From an uncultured Lachnospiraceae bacterium (GTDB lineage: Bacteria > Bacillota > Clostridia > Lachnospirales > Lachnospiraceae): DNA of 64,000 nt. Positions 17,380 through 25,876 of this stretch are shown here, in pieces. Position 1 is the first letter of the stretch, and every line of letters starts with the position of its first letter. Below the pieces are notes generated by a model. That model saw only the letters and a list, made by a program, of their open reading frames with translations. It had not been told where the DNA came from and ran no database searches. Location of the stretch: the NCBI GenBank assembly GCA_910584965.1, contig CAJUDZ010000006.1, forward strand, positions 1 to 64,000. The letters run 5' to 3'. Made by a program: the position numbers and the translations under genes.

Positions 17380-18429
17380 ATGATTACAATAAAAGAAATT
17401 GCCAAAGAATGCAATGTTTCGCCGACTACCGTATCCAATATACTGAACGGAAAGCCGAAAGTCGGGGAAGAAACGAAGGCAAGGGTACTGGAAGTCGTCA
17501 ACCGGCGGGGATACAGACCGAATTATATCGCGCAGGGACTGCGGAACCAGAAGACCAAAACGATCGGTATTATTGCGGAAGATATCGCGCAGTTTACAAC
17601 GCCTGAAATCGTCGAAGGAATTATGAGCTTCTGTGAGGAAAGAGGTTACCGCACGATTGTAAAGAATCTTCGTCTTTATGCCAGATGGAATGACTCCTGG
17701 TTCAGTAATGAAGCCAGTTATCACTCGATTCTGGATCCGGCCATGAAAGAGCTTGTTTCGATCATGGTTGACGGAATTATTTATATTGCAGGTCATGCCC
17801 GGCGGATTCACTGTTTTTCAGAGGATTTCAGGATACCTGCGGTGATGGCATACGCTTTTAACGTCAATCCGGAAATTCCCTCCGTGGTAGTGGATGATAA
17901 GAAATCAGCGTATGAAATCGTGCAGTATATTATTTCCAAAGGGCACCGCAAGATCGGCGTCATCGGCGGAAAAGCGGATAATATCCATACACAGCAGAGG
18001 CTTTTGGGATATCAGAAAGCGTTGTTTGAAAATCAGATTTTGTACAATCCGTCATGGATACGTTATGCGAGATGGGATAAGGAAAGCGCCTACAAGGAAG
18101 CAAAGGAACTGCTGAATACGGATGTGACGGCGGTCTTCTGCATGTCGGACCGGATGGCGGGCGGCGTATACCAGTATCTTGCGGAGAAAGGGCTTCGCGC
18201 GGGTGCGGATATCGCGGTGGCGGGATTCGATAATCAGGATATTGCGGAGTTCTTTGTACCGGGTCTGACGACGATGGCGCTGCCCCTGAAGGAGATTGGG
18301 CATACTTCCGCAAGGCTTTTGCTGGAGCAGATGGAAGGCGGAGAAATGGAGCCGGAGGCGGAAAAGCAGCCGTCAGAAATTTTGATTCCCTGTACGTTTA
18401 TAGAACGGGAGTCGATTTATTCGATATAA
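17380..18429 (+). CDS. LacI-family transcriptional regulator
   Basis: A 349-residue repressor-type protein. The helix-turn-helix and hinge are classic: ITIKEIAKECNVSPTTVSNILNG followed by VNRRGYRPNYIAQGLR. The sugar-binding core runs from about residue 60 (KTIGIIAEDIAQFTTPEIVEGI) to AVAGFDNQDIAEFFVPGLTTM. It probably controls the arabinoside genes around it: AACGTTAAAC palindromic sites with the central CG usual for LacI proteins occur in front of the GH51 gene and the permease gene. The effector sugar is unknown. Confidence 0.9.
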   Translation: MITIKEIAKECNVSPTTVSNILNGKPKVGEETKARVLEVVNRRGYRPNYIAQGLRNQKTKTIGIIAEDIAQFTTPEIVEGIMSFCEERGYRTIVKNLRLYARWNDSWFSNEASYHSILDPAMKELVSIMVDGIIYIAGHARRIHCFSEDFRIPAVMAYAFNVNPEIPSVVVDDKKSAYEIVQYIISKGHRKIGVIGGKADNIHTQQRLLGYQKALFENQILYNPSWIRYARWDKESAYKEAKELLNTDVTAVFCMSDRMAGGVYQYLAEKGLRAGADIAVAGFDNQDIAEFFVPGLTTMALPLKEIGHTSARLLLEQMEGGEMEPEAEKQPSEILIPCTFIERESIYSI

Positions 18430-18441
18430 GCAGGTACATAT

Positions 18442-18486
18442 AAAAAGCATTTGTCGGAATTGTGAAAAAACGGCAGGTGCTTTTTT
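18442..18486 (+). terminator. Terminator after lacI-type gene
   Basis: AAAAAGCA and TGCTTTTTT pair at the outside, with TTTGTCG against CGGCAGG inside through several G-T pairs. It ends four bases before the next -35 hexamer. Confidence 0.65.
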
Positions 18487-18489
18487 GTA

Positions 18490-18518
18490 TTGACAGAATA
18501 TTAGTCACACCCTATAAT
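18490..18518 (+). promoter_or_regulatory. Consensus promoter of the GH51 gene
   Basis: TTGACA (18490-18495) and TATAAT (18513-18518) are both perfect hexamers with a 17-base spacer. This is the strongest promoter sequence in the window, which fits a gene held down by a repressor. Confidence 0.9.
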
Positions 18519-18528
18519 TGCATTAAGT

Positions 18529-18544
18529 GGTTGAACGTTAAACC
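18529..18544 (+). promoter_or_regulatory. LacI-type operator 1
   Basis: GGTTGAAC-GTTAAACC is a palindrome with one mismatch and a central CG, placed just after the start point of the promoter at 18490. The core AACGTTAAAC (18534-18543) recurs at 21918-21927. Confidence 0.65.
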
Positions 18545-18570
18545 TAATAAAAGAGAAGGGAAAAGAGGGT

Positions 18571-20073
18571 ATGAAACTTTATATTAACGAGAATCAGAAG
18601 CAGGGTTACATTGCGCCGGAAATTTATGGCCATTTCAGTGAACATCTGGGAAGATGTATTTACGAGGGGCTCTATGTGGGAGAAGATTCGGAAATCCCCA
18701 ATGAGAACGGCATGAGGAAAGATGTGGTGGAAGCGTTAAAAGAAATCGACGTTCCGGTGCTGCGCTGGCCCGGAGGCTGTTTTGCGGACGAGTATCACTG
18801 GAAGGACGGAATCGGGCCGAAGGAAGAACGGAAAAGAATGGTCAATACACATTGGGGCGGCGTTACGGAAGATAACAGCTTTGGCACGCATGAATTTTTC
18901 GAGCTTTGCAGACAGCTTGGCTGTAAGACGTATGTGTGCGGAAACGTGGGAAGCGGCACGGTTCAGGAAATGAGCGAATGGGTGGAATATATGACGTTTG
19001 ACGGCGTATCGCCTATGGCCGATCTGCGGAAAAAGAACGGACATGAAAAAGCGTGGAAGCTGGATTATTTCGGCGTCGGAAACGAAAACTGGGGTTGCGG
19101 CGGCAACATGACGCCGGATTATTATGCACATTTATACCGCAGATATCAGACTTATGTGAGAAATTATGACAAAAATGCGCCCGTTTTTAAAGTATGCGGC
19201 GGAGCGGATGCGGCGGACTATAACTGGACCGATACGGTATTGCATGAATGTTTCCGTAAACCGGCTCCGGCGGACGCGCATGGATTTATGGACGGGCTTT
19301 CCGTGCATTACTATGTGGGCGTGGAAAAAGGACAGCATAAGGGAAGCGCGGTGGATTTTGATGAGAACGATTGGTTCTATACAATGAAACGCGCGCTTGG
19401 CATGGAAGAAGTGATCAGAAGACACGGAGCGATCATGGATCAGTACGACCCGGAGAAAAAAATCGGGATGATCGTGGATGAATGGGGATGCTGGCATGAT
19501 GTGGAAACCGGCACGAACCCCGGCTTTTTATATCAGCAGAGTACGATGCGCGACGCTATTGTGGCGGGCGTGACGCTGAATATTTTCAACAAACACTGTG
19601 ACCGGGTGAAGATGGCATGCATCGCACAGATCGTCAATGTTTTGCAGGCGGTCGTTCTGACGGAGGGAAAGAAGATGCTGAGGACGCCGACCTGGCAGGT
19701 ATTCCATATGTATAAGCACCATCAGGGGGCGGAACTTGTAGAAAGCTGCCTGGAGGGTAACGGCATGACGGGCGTTGGAGAAATGCAGGTAACGGATGTG
19801 CATGAATCGGTGTCCGTAGACAAAGACGGCGTTATTACGGTTACGCTGAATAATCTTTCCCTGACTGAGGCAAAAGACCTGGAAATCGTGCTGACGGAGA
19901 AAAAACCGTCTTCTGTGGAAGGAACGATTCTGCATGGCGCAATGAATGCCCATAATACATTTGAAGAACCCGAAAACGTGGTGGAAAAGGCGTTTCAGGA
20001 ATTTACGCTGACGGAAAGAGGACTTTCTCTGACAATACCGGCGTGCAGCGTTCTGATGTTACGGATTCGATAA
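18571..20073 (+). CDS. GH51 alpha-L-arabinofuranosidase
   Basis: A 500-residue GH51 retaining enzyme that releases L-arabinose from arabinan or arabinoxylan oligosaccharides. Glu172 in VGNENWGCGG is the acid/base and Glu304 in IVDEWGCWHD is the nucleophile. LRWPGGCFADEYHW and the C-terminal beta domain ending in PACSVLMLRI also match. No signal peptide is present, so it acts inside the cell on imported oligosaccharides. It follows its own promoter and LacI-type operator, and an esterase follows. Confidence 0.93.
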   Translation: MKLYINENQKQGYIAPEIYGHFSEHLGRCIYEGLYVGEDSEIPNENGMRKDVVEALKEIDVPVLRWPGGCFADEYHWKDGIGPKEERKRMVNTHWGGVTEDNSFGTHEFFELCRQLGCKTYVCGNVGSGTVQEMSEWVEYMTFDGVSPMADLRKKNGHEKAWKLDYFGVGNENWGCGGNMTPDYYAHLYRRYQTYVRNYDKNAPVFKVCGGADAADYNWTDTVLHECFRKPAPADAHGFMDGLSVHYYVGVEKGQHKGSAVDFDENDWFYTMKRALGMEEVIRRHGAIMDQYDPEKKIGMIVDEWGCWHDVETGTNPGFLYQQSTMRDAIVAGVTLNIFNKHCDRVKMACIAQIVNVLQAVVLTEGKKMLRTPTWQVFHMYKHHQGAELVESCLEGNGMTGVGEMQVTDVHESVSVDKDGVITVTLNNLSLTEAKDLEIVLTEKKPSSVEGTILHGAMNAHNTFEEPENVVEKAFQEFTLTERGLSLTIPACSVLMLRIR

Positions 20074-20121
20074 ACGGAGAAAAATGATTTTGGAGAACGG
20101 GGCGGAGGTGTGGTTACATAA

Positions 20122-21669
20122 ATGATAAGAACAGTGGAAACAGAAAACGGCCTGCTTCGGGGAATTGAGGCGGCGGACCCGAGAATCACCGTTTTTAAGG
20201 GCGTGCCTTTTGCGGCCCCGCCGGTCGGACAGAACCGGTGGCGTGCGCCGCAGCCATGTGAAAATTGGGAAGGAATCCGGGACGCCTCCCGGTTTGCACC
20301 CATAGCGGTACAGGATACGCCGGGACTTGGCGATGACATTTACTGCCGCGAGTGGCATGTGGATCCGGATACACCGATGGGAGAAGACTGTCTGTATCTG
20401 AATATATGGACGGGCGCAAAAAGCGCGGAAGAAAAGCTGCCGGTACTCGTCTGGTTTTACGGCGGGGCGCTGCAATGGGGCTATCCGTCGGAAATGGAAT
20501 TTGACGGGGAACGGCTGGCGCGGAGAGGCGTCATAGTTGTAACCGTGAATTACCGTATCAATGTGTTTGGATTTATGGCGCATCCCCAGTTGACACAGGA
20601 ACAGCCGGAAGCGCCCGCGAATTTCGGAAGTCTGGACCAGCAGGCCGGGCTGAAATGGGTGAGAAGAAACATTCACGCTTTCGGAGGCGACCCGGAGAAA
20701 ATTACGATTGCCGGGCAGTCGGCAGGAGGCGGAAGCGTTTTAAGCCAAATGGCCTGTCCGGCGAATCAGGGTCTTTTCAGAGGGGCGGTCATTATGAGCG
20801 CGATGATACGGAATCCTTACGAGGAAGGCGGATTCGGCGTGCCAAAGACCTTAAAGGAAGCGGAAAAGAACGGCATGAACTTTTTTGGCTTCCTGGGCGT
20901 AACGACGCTTGAAGAGGCAAGGAAACTGGATGCCTTCCATATTCGCGATAAATATGCGGAGTACCGTGAAAAATTTTCTTTTATGGGTCCGGCCGTGGAT
21001 AACTGCTTTTGCTTCGGCGACCCGCTCGCTCTCTTTTTACAGGGAAAAAGCGCGGATGTGCCGGTTATGGCGGGCAATACGGAAGATGAGTTTCCGGCAT
21101 TTCTGAAAGCGGATTCCGAGAGTGAACTGCGGGAAAAGGTGAAAAGCATATTTGGAGAACATGCGGAGGAATTTTTGCGTTTGCCGGAAGCCGCAGCGTA
21201 TGACGAGACGGGATGCTGCGGGAAGGTCAATGGTCTGGAATGCACCATCAAAGGCGTTTTTGACAGGCGCACGGCCGAAGGAATCGGCAGTAACCATTAT
21301 TATTATAAATTTGCGGCGGATATTCCGGGCTGGGATAAGGCGGGAACTTTTCATTCCGTGGATTTGTGGTTCTTTTTTGAGACGCTGGCGAAATGCTGGC
21401 GGCCGTTTACCGGGAAACACTATGATCTGGCCCGCCGGATGTGCAATTACTGGGCTGATTTTATTAAGACGGGAGATCCGAATGGATTGGACGCGGATCA
21501 GTCTTCCATGCCGGAATGGCTCCCTTATACAAGCGAAAAGCCTTTTGAAATGGTATTTACGACGGAAGACGCGCCTCCTGTACGAAATCCGCTTCAGCCG
21601 GACGGTAAAGAAAATGACTTCATGCGCTTTCTGATGGAAGCCTCAGTCAGACGGCTTACAGAAGACTGA
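20122..21669 (+). CDS. Carboxylesterase type B
   Basis: A 515-residue alpha/beta-hydrolase of the carboxylesterase/PnbA family. The nucleophile is Ser200 in IAGQSAGGGS, the acid region is in ADVPVMAGNTEDEF, and the His is likely that of AGTFHSVDLWFFFE. The oxyanion loop reads WFYGGALQWG in place of the usual HGGG. It has no signal peptide. Next to GH51 it may remove acetyl or feruloyl esters from imported arabinoxylan fragments; that is inference. It is followed by a strong terminator. Confidence 0.85.
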   Translation: MIRTVETENGLLRGIEAADPRITVFKGVPFAAPPVGQNRWRAPQPCENWEGIRDASRFAPIAVQDTPGLGDDIYCREWHVDPDTPMGEDCLYLNIWTGAKSAEEKLPVLVWFYGGALQWGYPSEMEFDGERLARRGVIVVTVNYRINVFGFMAHPQLTQEQPEAPANFGSLDQQAGLKWVRRNIHAFGGDPEKITIAGQSAGGGSVLSQMACPANQGLFRGAVIMSAMIRNPYEEGGFGVPKTLKEAEKNGMNFFGFLGVTTLEEARKLDAFHIRDKYAEYREKFSFMGPAVDNCFCFGDPLALFLQGKSADVPVMAGNTEDEFPAFLKADSESELREKVKSIFGEHAEEFLRLPEAAAYDETGCCGKVNGLECTIKGVFDRRTAEGIGSNHYYYKFAADIPGWDKAGTFHSVDLWFFFETLAKCWRPFTGKHYDLARRMCNYWADFIKTGDPNGLDADQSSMPEWLPYTSEKPFEMVFTTEDAPPVRNPLQPDGKENDFMRFLMEASVRRLTED

Positions 21670-21698
21670 CGGAATCATTTCATAAGAATAAAACTGAC

Positions 21699-21732
21699 AA
21701 AAAGAGAACGTCATAACAGGCGTTCTCTTTTT
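21699..21732 (+). terminator. Terminator after esterase
   Basis: AAAAAGAGAACG pairs perfectly with CGTTCTCTTTTT around a 10-base loop. It closes the GH51-esterase unit. Confidence 0.88.
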
Positions 21733-21871
21733 GCTTGAACTGTAACGATATACATATAAAAAAGTTGGAAATATGCTGGTCAATAGGAAGAAAAAATTAA
21801 AATATAAGGCAAAATGTACTATGATAATATGATTATATTGGCAAAAGATACAAAGGAAAGCAAAAAAAAGG

Positions 21872-21900
21872 TTGACAAAGTAATAAATTTGCTATATTCT
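21872..21900 (+). promoter_or_regulatory. Promoter of the sugar ABC transporter
   Basis: TTGACA (21872-21877) is followed by TATATT (21893-21898, 15-base spacer) overlapping TATTCT (21895-21900, 17-base spacer). Either could be the -10. Confidence 0.7.
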
Positions 21901-21914
21901 TTTTATAAAACAAG

Positions 21915-21927
21915 TAAAACGTTAAAC
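21915..21927 (+). promoter_or_regulatory. LacI-type operator 2
   Basis: TAAAACGTTAAAC shares the ten bases AACGTTAAAC with the operator at 18534. It lies right after the promoter, as there. This links the transporter to the same regulator. Confidence 0.6.
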
Positions 21928-21947
21928 AAGAAAGGGGAGGGTTTTGC

Positions 21948-22868
21948 ATGAAGCATAAAATCGACCGGAAGAAATGGTATTCTTTCAAGCTGTTTCTTTT
22001 TGTTTTGCCCTTTATCGTGCTGGTACTTCTTTTTTCCTACTACCCTTTGTACGGCTGGCTTTACGCGTTCTATGATTACAGACCGCCGAGGCCGTTTTCG
22101 GACGCGGAATTTGTAGGAATAAAGTGGTTCAAGTCTCTGGTAGAGAATCCAATAAAAGTTGCCCAGCTCTGGCAGGTACTGAAAAATACGTTTGTCATGA
22201 GCGGAATTACTCTTGGAACGTCCTGGATTCCAATGATTTTTGCGGTATTTTTGAATGAAATCAATTGTGTTCCGTTCCGTAAATTTGTGCAGACGGTTAC
22301 GACGCTTCCGAACTTTATCAGCTGGGTATTGGTTTACTCCGTTGCGTTCAGTTTCTTTAACAGCAGCGGTATGGTGAACTCCTTTCTGATCAGCCTGGGG
22401 CTGATTAAGGAGCCGATCTTGTTTCTTCAGGCATCCGATCATGTATGGCTGACACAGTGGCTGTGGCTTACCTGGAAGAATCTGGGCTGGGCAGCGATTA
22501 TGTACATAGCGGCGATCTCCAGCATCGACGGGGAACTGTTCCAGGCGGCAAAAGTGGACGGCGCAACAAGAATGCAGATGATTCGTTATATAACGATTCC
22601 CAGCCTGCTTCCGACTTTCTTTGTACTTTTGATGATGAATATCGGTAATTTCCTTTCAAACGGTATGGAACAGTATTATGTGTTCCAGAATGCGTTCAAC
22701 AAGGAATACATTCAGGTGCTTGACCTGTATGTTTACAATCTGGCTATGGGAAGCGGCAGTTATTCCGTATCGGTTGCATTGAGTATGTTGAAGAGTATTG
22801 TCAGCGTAATTTTACTGATTGTTGCAAATGCGGTTTCCAAAGTGACCAGGGGCGAAAGTTTCCTGTAA
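21948..22868 (+). CDS. ABC sugar permease, LplB type
   Basis: A 306-residue inner-membrane permease of the carbohydrate-uptake type 1 family, closest to LplB/YtcP partners. About six membrane segments can be read, starting at FLFVLPFIVLVLLFSYYPLYG. The EAA-like loop that contacts the ATPase is FQAAKVDGATRMQMIRYITIPSL. It works with the permease and lipoprotein that follow. No ATPase gene is in this cluster; such systems commonly share an MsmK-type ATPase encoded elsewhere. A clear AAGGGGAGGG ribosome site precedes the ATG. Confidence 0.9.
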   Translation: MKHKIDRKKWYSFKLFLFVLPFIVLVLLFSYYPLYGWLYAFYDYRPPRPFSDAEFVGIKWFKSLVENPIKVAQLWQVLKNTFVMSGITLGTSWIPMIFAVFLNEINCVPFRKFVQTVTTLPNFISWVLVYSVAFSFFNSSGMVNSFLISLGLIKEPILFLQASDHVWLTQWLWLTWKNLGWAAIMYIAAISSIDGELFQAAKVDGATRMQMIRYITIPSLLPTFFVLLMMNIGNFLSNGMEQYYVFQNAFNKEYIQVLDLYVYNLAMGSGSYSVSVALSMLKSIVSVILLIVANAVSKVTRGESFL

Positions 22869-22892
22869 GGACGAAGAAAGGTATGGTTGTTT

Positions 22893-23816
22893 ATGGCGGG
22901 TCTTAAAGTGAAAAAAAAGAAAATGCACCAGAGTCTGGGAGACAGAACGGTAAGCATCGTCTGCTACATATTCTTTTCCATATGTGCGATCCTGTGTCTG
23001 TATCCGTTTTATTACATATTTATCAACACCATAAGCGCGAACGATTTGAGCGCCCGAGGCGTTATTATGTTCTGGCCGCAGGGGCTTCACCTGAAAAACT
23101 ATAAAAGCGCGCTCGGTATCGACGGATTGTTTCAGGCGGCAAAAATATCCGTTATGCGTACAGTAATCGGTACGATCGGCACGGTAAGCGCATCGGCTTT
23201 TCTGGGATTTATGTTTACACAGGAAAAAATGTGGCACAGAAAACTGTGGTATCGGCTGCTGATTGCAACGATGTATTTCAACGCAGGTATTATTCCCTGG
23301 TTCCTGGTCATGAAAAATATGCACCTGACCAATAATTTCTGGGGTTATATCCTTCCGGTAATCGTATCTCCTTTCCATATTGTTCTGACAAAAACATTTG
23401 TGGAGTCGATTCCGAAAGAGCTGCAGGAGGCGGCCGAAATTGACGGGGCGGGTATTCTGACAGTATTTTTCAAAATTATGATACCGGTCATCAAGCCGAT
23501 TATGGCAACGGTTGCTATTTTCGCGGCGGTAAACCAGTGGAATGCTTTTCAGGATACGCTTCTGCTGGTGACAGATACAAAGCTCTACCCGTTACAGTTC
23601 GTTTTGTATCAGTACCTGAATCAGGCCAGCTCGTTGTCCGCGCTTGCAAACACGAGCAGTTCAAGCTCGCTGGCGGCCGCGGCTGCGACGACGCAGACGG
23701 CGACGAGCATTCGTATGACGATTACGGTTATCGTTGTACTGCCGATCATGATGGTATATCCGTTCTTCCAGAAGTATTTTGTAAAGGGCATTATGATCGG
23801 AGCGGTAAAAGGATAG
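22893..23816 (+). CDS. ABC sugar permease, LplC type
   Basis: The second transmembrane subunit, about 307 residues, with six predicted segments. LQEAAEIDGAGILTVFFKIMIPVIKP is the EAA loop. It opens with a basic stretch (KVKKKKMHQSLGDR) before SIVCYIFFSICAILCLYPFYYIF. A long Ala/Ser/Thr run (SSLSALANTSSSSSLAAAAATTQTA) near the C-terminus is low complexity. The start may be ATG 22893 or TTG 22887; GAAGAAAGG ends at 22881, which fits either. Confidence 0.9.
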   Translation: MAGLKVKKKKMHQSLGDRTVSIVCYIFFSICAILCLYPFYYIFINTISANDLSARGVIMFWPQGLHLKNYKSALGIDGLFQAAKISVMRTVIGTIGTVSASAFLGFMFTQEKMWHRKLWYRLLIATMYFNAGIIPWFLVMKNMHLTNNFWGYILPVIVSPFHIVLTKTFVESIPKELQEAAEIDGAGILTVFFKIMIPVIKPIMATVAIFAAVNQWNAFQDTLLLVTDTKLYPLQFVLYQYLNQASSLSALANTSSSSSLAAAAATTQTATSIRMTITVIVVLPIMMVYPFFQKYFVKGIMIGAVKG

Positions 23817-23878
23817 GGTGAATAAGGGAATTTCCCAGGAGAATATGCGAAGCAGATAATAAAATAAAGGTTGTGCAG

Positions 23879-23898
23879 GTGATGAACAGGGACATCAC
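23879..23898 (+). other. Hairpin between permease and binding-protein genes
   Basis: GTGATG pairs with CATCAC in the 135-base gap, followed by a G-rich run. No T run follows. Such hairpins can stabilise the mRNA of the binding protein, which is needed in excess of the permeases. Confidence 0.4.
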
Positions 23899-23951
23899 TC
23901 TGAGGGGGGGATAGTCTCTGTTTGTTATAAATACTTTTTAGGAGGTAAAAC

Positions 23952-25763
23952 ATGAAAAAGCGTATTGTATCAGTAATACTGGCAACGATGCTGACGACGT
24001 CCATGGTGCTTAGCGGCTGTGGCGGAGGCGGTCAGCAGTCTTCGAACGAAGGAGGGGAGGGACAATCGGCTCCGACGGACTCTTCCAATACGGGAACCGA
24101 TAATTCCACGGCAGCGGATACGGGAAGCGAGGCTTCCGGCGATACCGGAGCGGCTCCGACGGCTTCCCATGATACGGAGCTGACACTGGAAGTATATGAT
24201 GTTGCCGCGAACTATCAGGGACTTCAGACCGGATGGTACGGCAAGATTCTGAAAGACAAGTTTAATATTGTACTGAATATTATTGCACCGCAGGTATCCG
24301 GTGACAGCGAGGCGCTGTATCAGACGAGAACAGCGGCAGGCAATCTGGGTGATATCGTTCTGCTCGACAATGCGGATATGATGGAATGTATTGATGTCGG
24401 GCTGGTAGCGGACATCAGCGCTGATATTCAGAATTATCCGAACCTGATGAGATATTGGGAGCAGATCGAAAAATTTAATGCCGCAATCGGAGACGGAAGC
24501 GGAATTTATGCGATTCCTACCGAAATGAATACGAACGGACCGACGGCTTATATGAAAGAAACGGTAGGTTCCATGCCAAGAATACCGTGGGATTTTTACA
24601 GCGAACTGGGGGCTCCCGACTTAAACAATCTCGATGATCTTTTGAATGTCCTGGCAGATATGCAGGCGGCGCATCCGACAAATGAAGCGGGCGACAGCGC
24701 ATATGCGATGACATTGTGGTCAGACTGGGATAACAACTCGATTGAGAATGTAAATCAGCTTACGAAATGGTATGGACAGGAAACGCTTGATTCCGTTTTG
24801 ATCGGCTGGGATAATACGATTATGCCGCTGACTGATAAAGAAGGCGCATACTATAAGATGCTTCATTTCTTCTTTAAAGCAAACCAGATGGGCCTGGTAG
24901 ACCCGGATTCCGCAACACAGGATTGGAATGCGGCATGTGATAAGATGAAATTTAAGAGAACATACCTTGTATGGAATGACTGGATGCAGGGATTCACCAA
25001 CTCTCCTGAAATCGGCGCGAAGGGTGCGAACTATATGGGTATTCCGCTCGCTGATATGCAGGTATTCCAGCAGTCAGATTATTACTACGGAAGCGGCCGT
25101 GTATTTGGTGTAGGTTCGCAGGTAACAGAAGAAAACAAAGCCCGTATCCTGGAGTTCCTTGACTGGCTGGCTTCTCCGGAAGGACTGGATGCACAGCATG
25201 CAAGTCTCGAAGGACTTATCTATACGGTAAATGATGACGGAACATATACACTGACAGACGACGGATATAACAGATTTAACGTTGAAATTATGATACCTGA
25301 AGAGCTGGGTGGCGGTAACTGGACAGACGGAAACAATCAGGTAAATCAGTGGATCGGCGCAAGCGTTGATACAAACCCTCTGACCGGAGAAGCATTTGAC
25401 CCGGTACTGTGGGCGACTTCCATTGAAAAGAACAATACGAAGACAACGATTGAGTGGAAAGAGAAATTCGGTGCGGAGAACGAAGTAGAGTACTTACAGA
25501 ATAACGGCATGATGAGTCCTGTTCCGAGTATCAATATCACGCTGGCAATCGACACGACGGATATCGGTCTGATTCGCAGCCAGTGTAAGACGATCGTATG
25601 TGATTCTTCCTGGAAAGCGATCTTTGCGGCGGACGAAGCGGCATTTGAGGCAACATGGGATGATATGTGTACACAGCTCGATGGTTTCGGATGGCAGGAT
25701 CTGGTAAAATTTGATACCGAGAAATATCAGCCGGTTATCGATGCGAGAAAAGCAGCACAATAA
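23952..25763 (+). CDS. Extracellular sugar-binding lipoprotein
   Basis: A 603-residue solute-binding protein of the large LplA-like family 1 type. The lipoprotein signal MKKRIVSVILATMLTTSMVL leads to LSGC with Cys23 as the acylated residue. A long Ser/Thr/Gly linker (about 25-75) tethers the binding domain to the membrane. It captures oligosaccharides for the LplB/LplC pair. A textbook AGGAGG site stands before the ATG. The large size is typical for systems that bind complex plant oligosaccharides or glycan fragments. Confidence 0.9.
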   Translation: MKKRIVSVILATMLTTSMVLSGCGGGGQQSSNEGGEGQSAPTDSSNTGTDNSTAADTGSEASGDTGAAPTASHDTELTLEVYDVAANYQGLQTGWYGKILKDKFNIVLNIIAPQVSGDSEALYQTRTAAGNLGDIVLLDNADMMECIDVGLVADISADIQNYPNLMRYWEQIEKFNAAIGDGSGIYAIPTEMNTNGPTAYMKETVGSMPRIPWDFYSELGAPDLNNLDDLLNVLADMQAAHPTNEAGDSAYAMTLWSDWDNNSIENVNQLTKWYGQETLDSVLIGWDNTIMPLTDKEGAYYKMLHFFFKANQMGLVDPDSATQDWNAACDKMKFKRTYLVWNDWMQGFTNSPEIGAKGANYMGIPLADMQVFQQSDYYYGSGRVFGVGSQVTEENKARILEFLDWLASPEGLDAQHASLEGLIYTVNDDGTYTLTDDGYNRFNVEIMIPEELGGGNWTDGNNQVNQWIGASVDTNPLTGEAFDPVLWATSIEKNNTKTTIEWKEKFGAENEVEYLQNNGMMSPVPSINITLAIDTTDIGLIRSQCKTIVCDSSWKAIFAADEAAFEATWDDMCTQLDGFGWQDLVKFDTEKYQPVIDARKAAQ

Positions 25764-25796
25764 CGATTGACCGAAAAATGTAAATAATGAATGAGA

Positions 25797-25826
25797 GCAG
25801 GGGGCGGCAAAAGCTGCCCTCTGTTC
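25797..25826 (+). terminator. GC-rich hairpin after the binding-protein gene
   Basis: GCAGGGGGCGGC pairs with GCTGCCCTCTGT with a few mismatches around AAAA. No T run follows, so partial read-through into the GH127 gene is expected. Confidence 0.4.
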
Positions 25827-25876
25827 CGTATCGGACGCGGATTGCATGACGCGTAAATGCGGAAAGGAGGTTTTCG

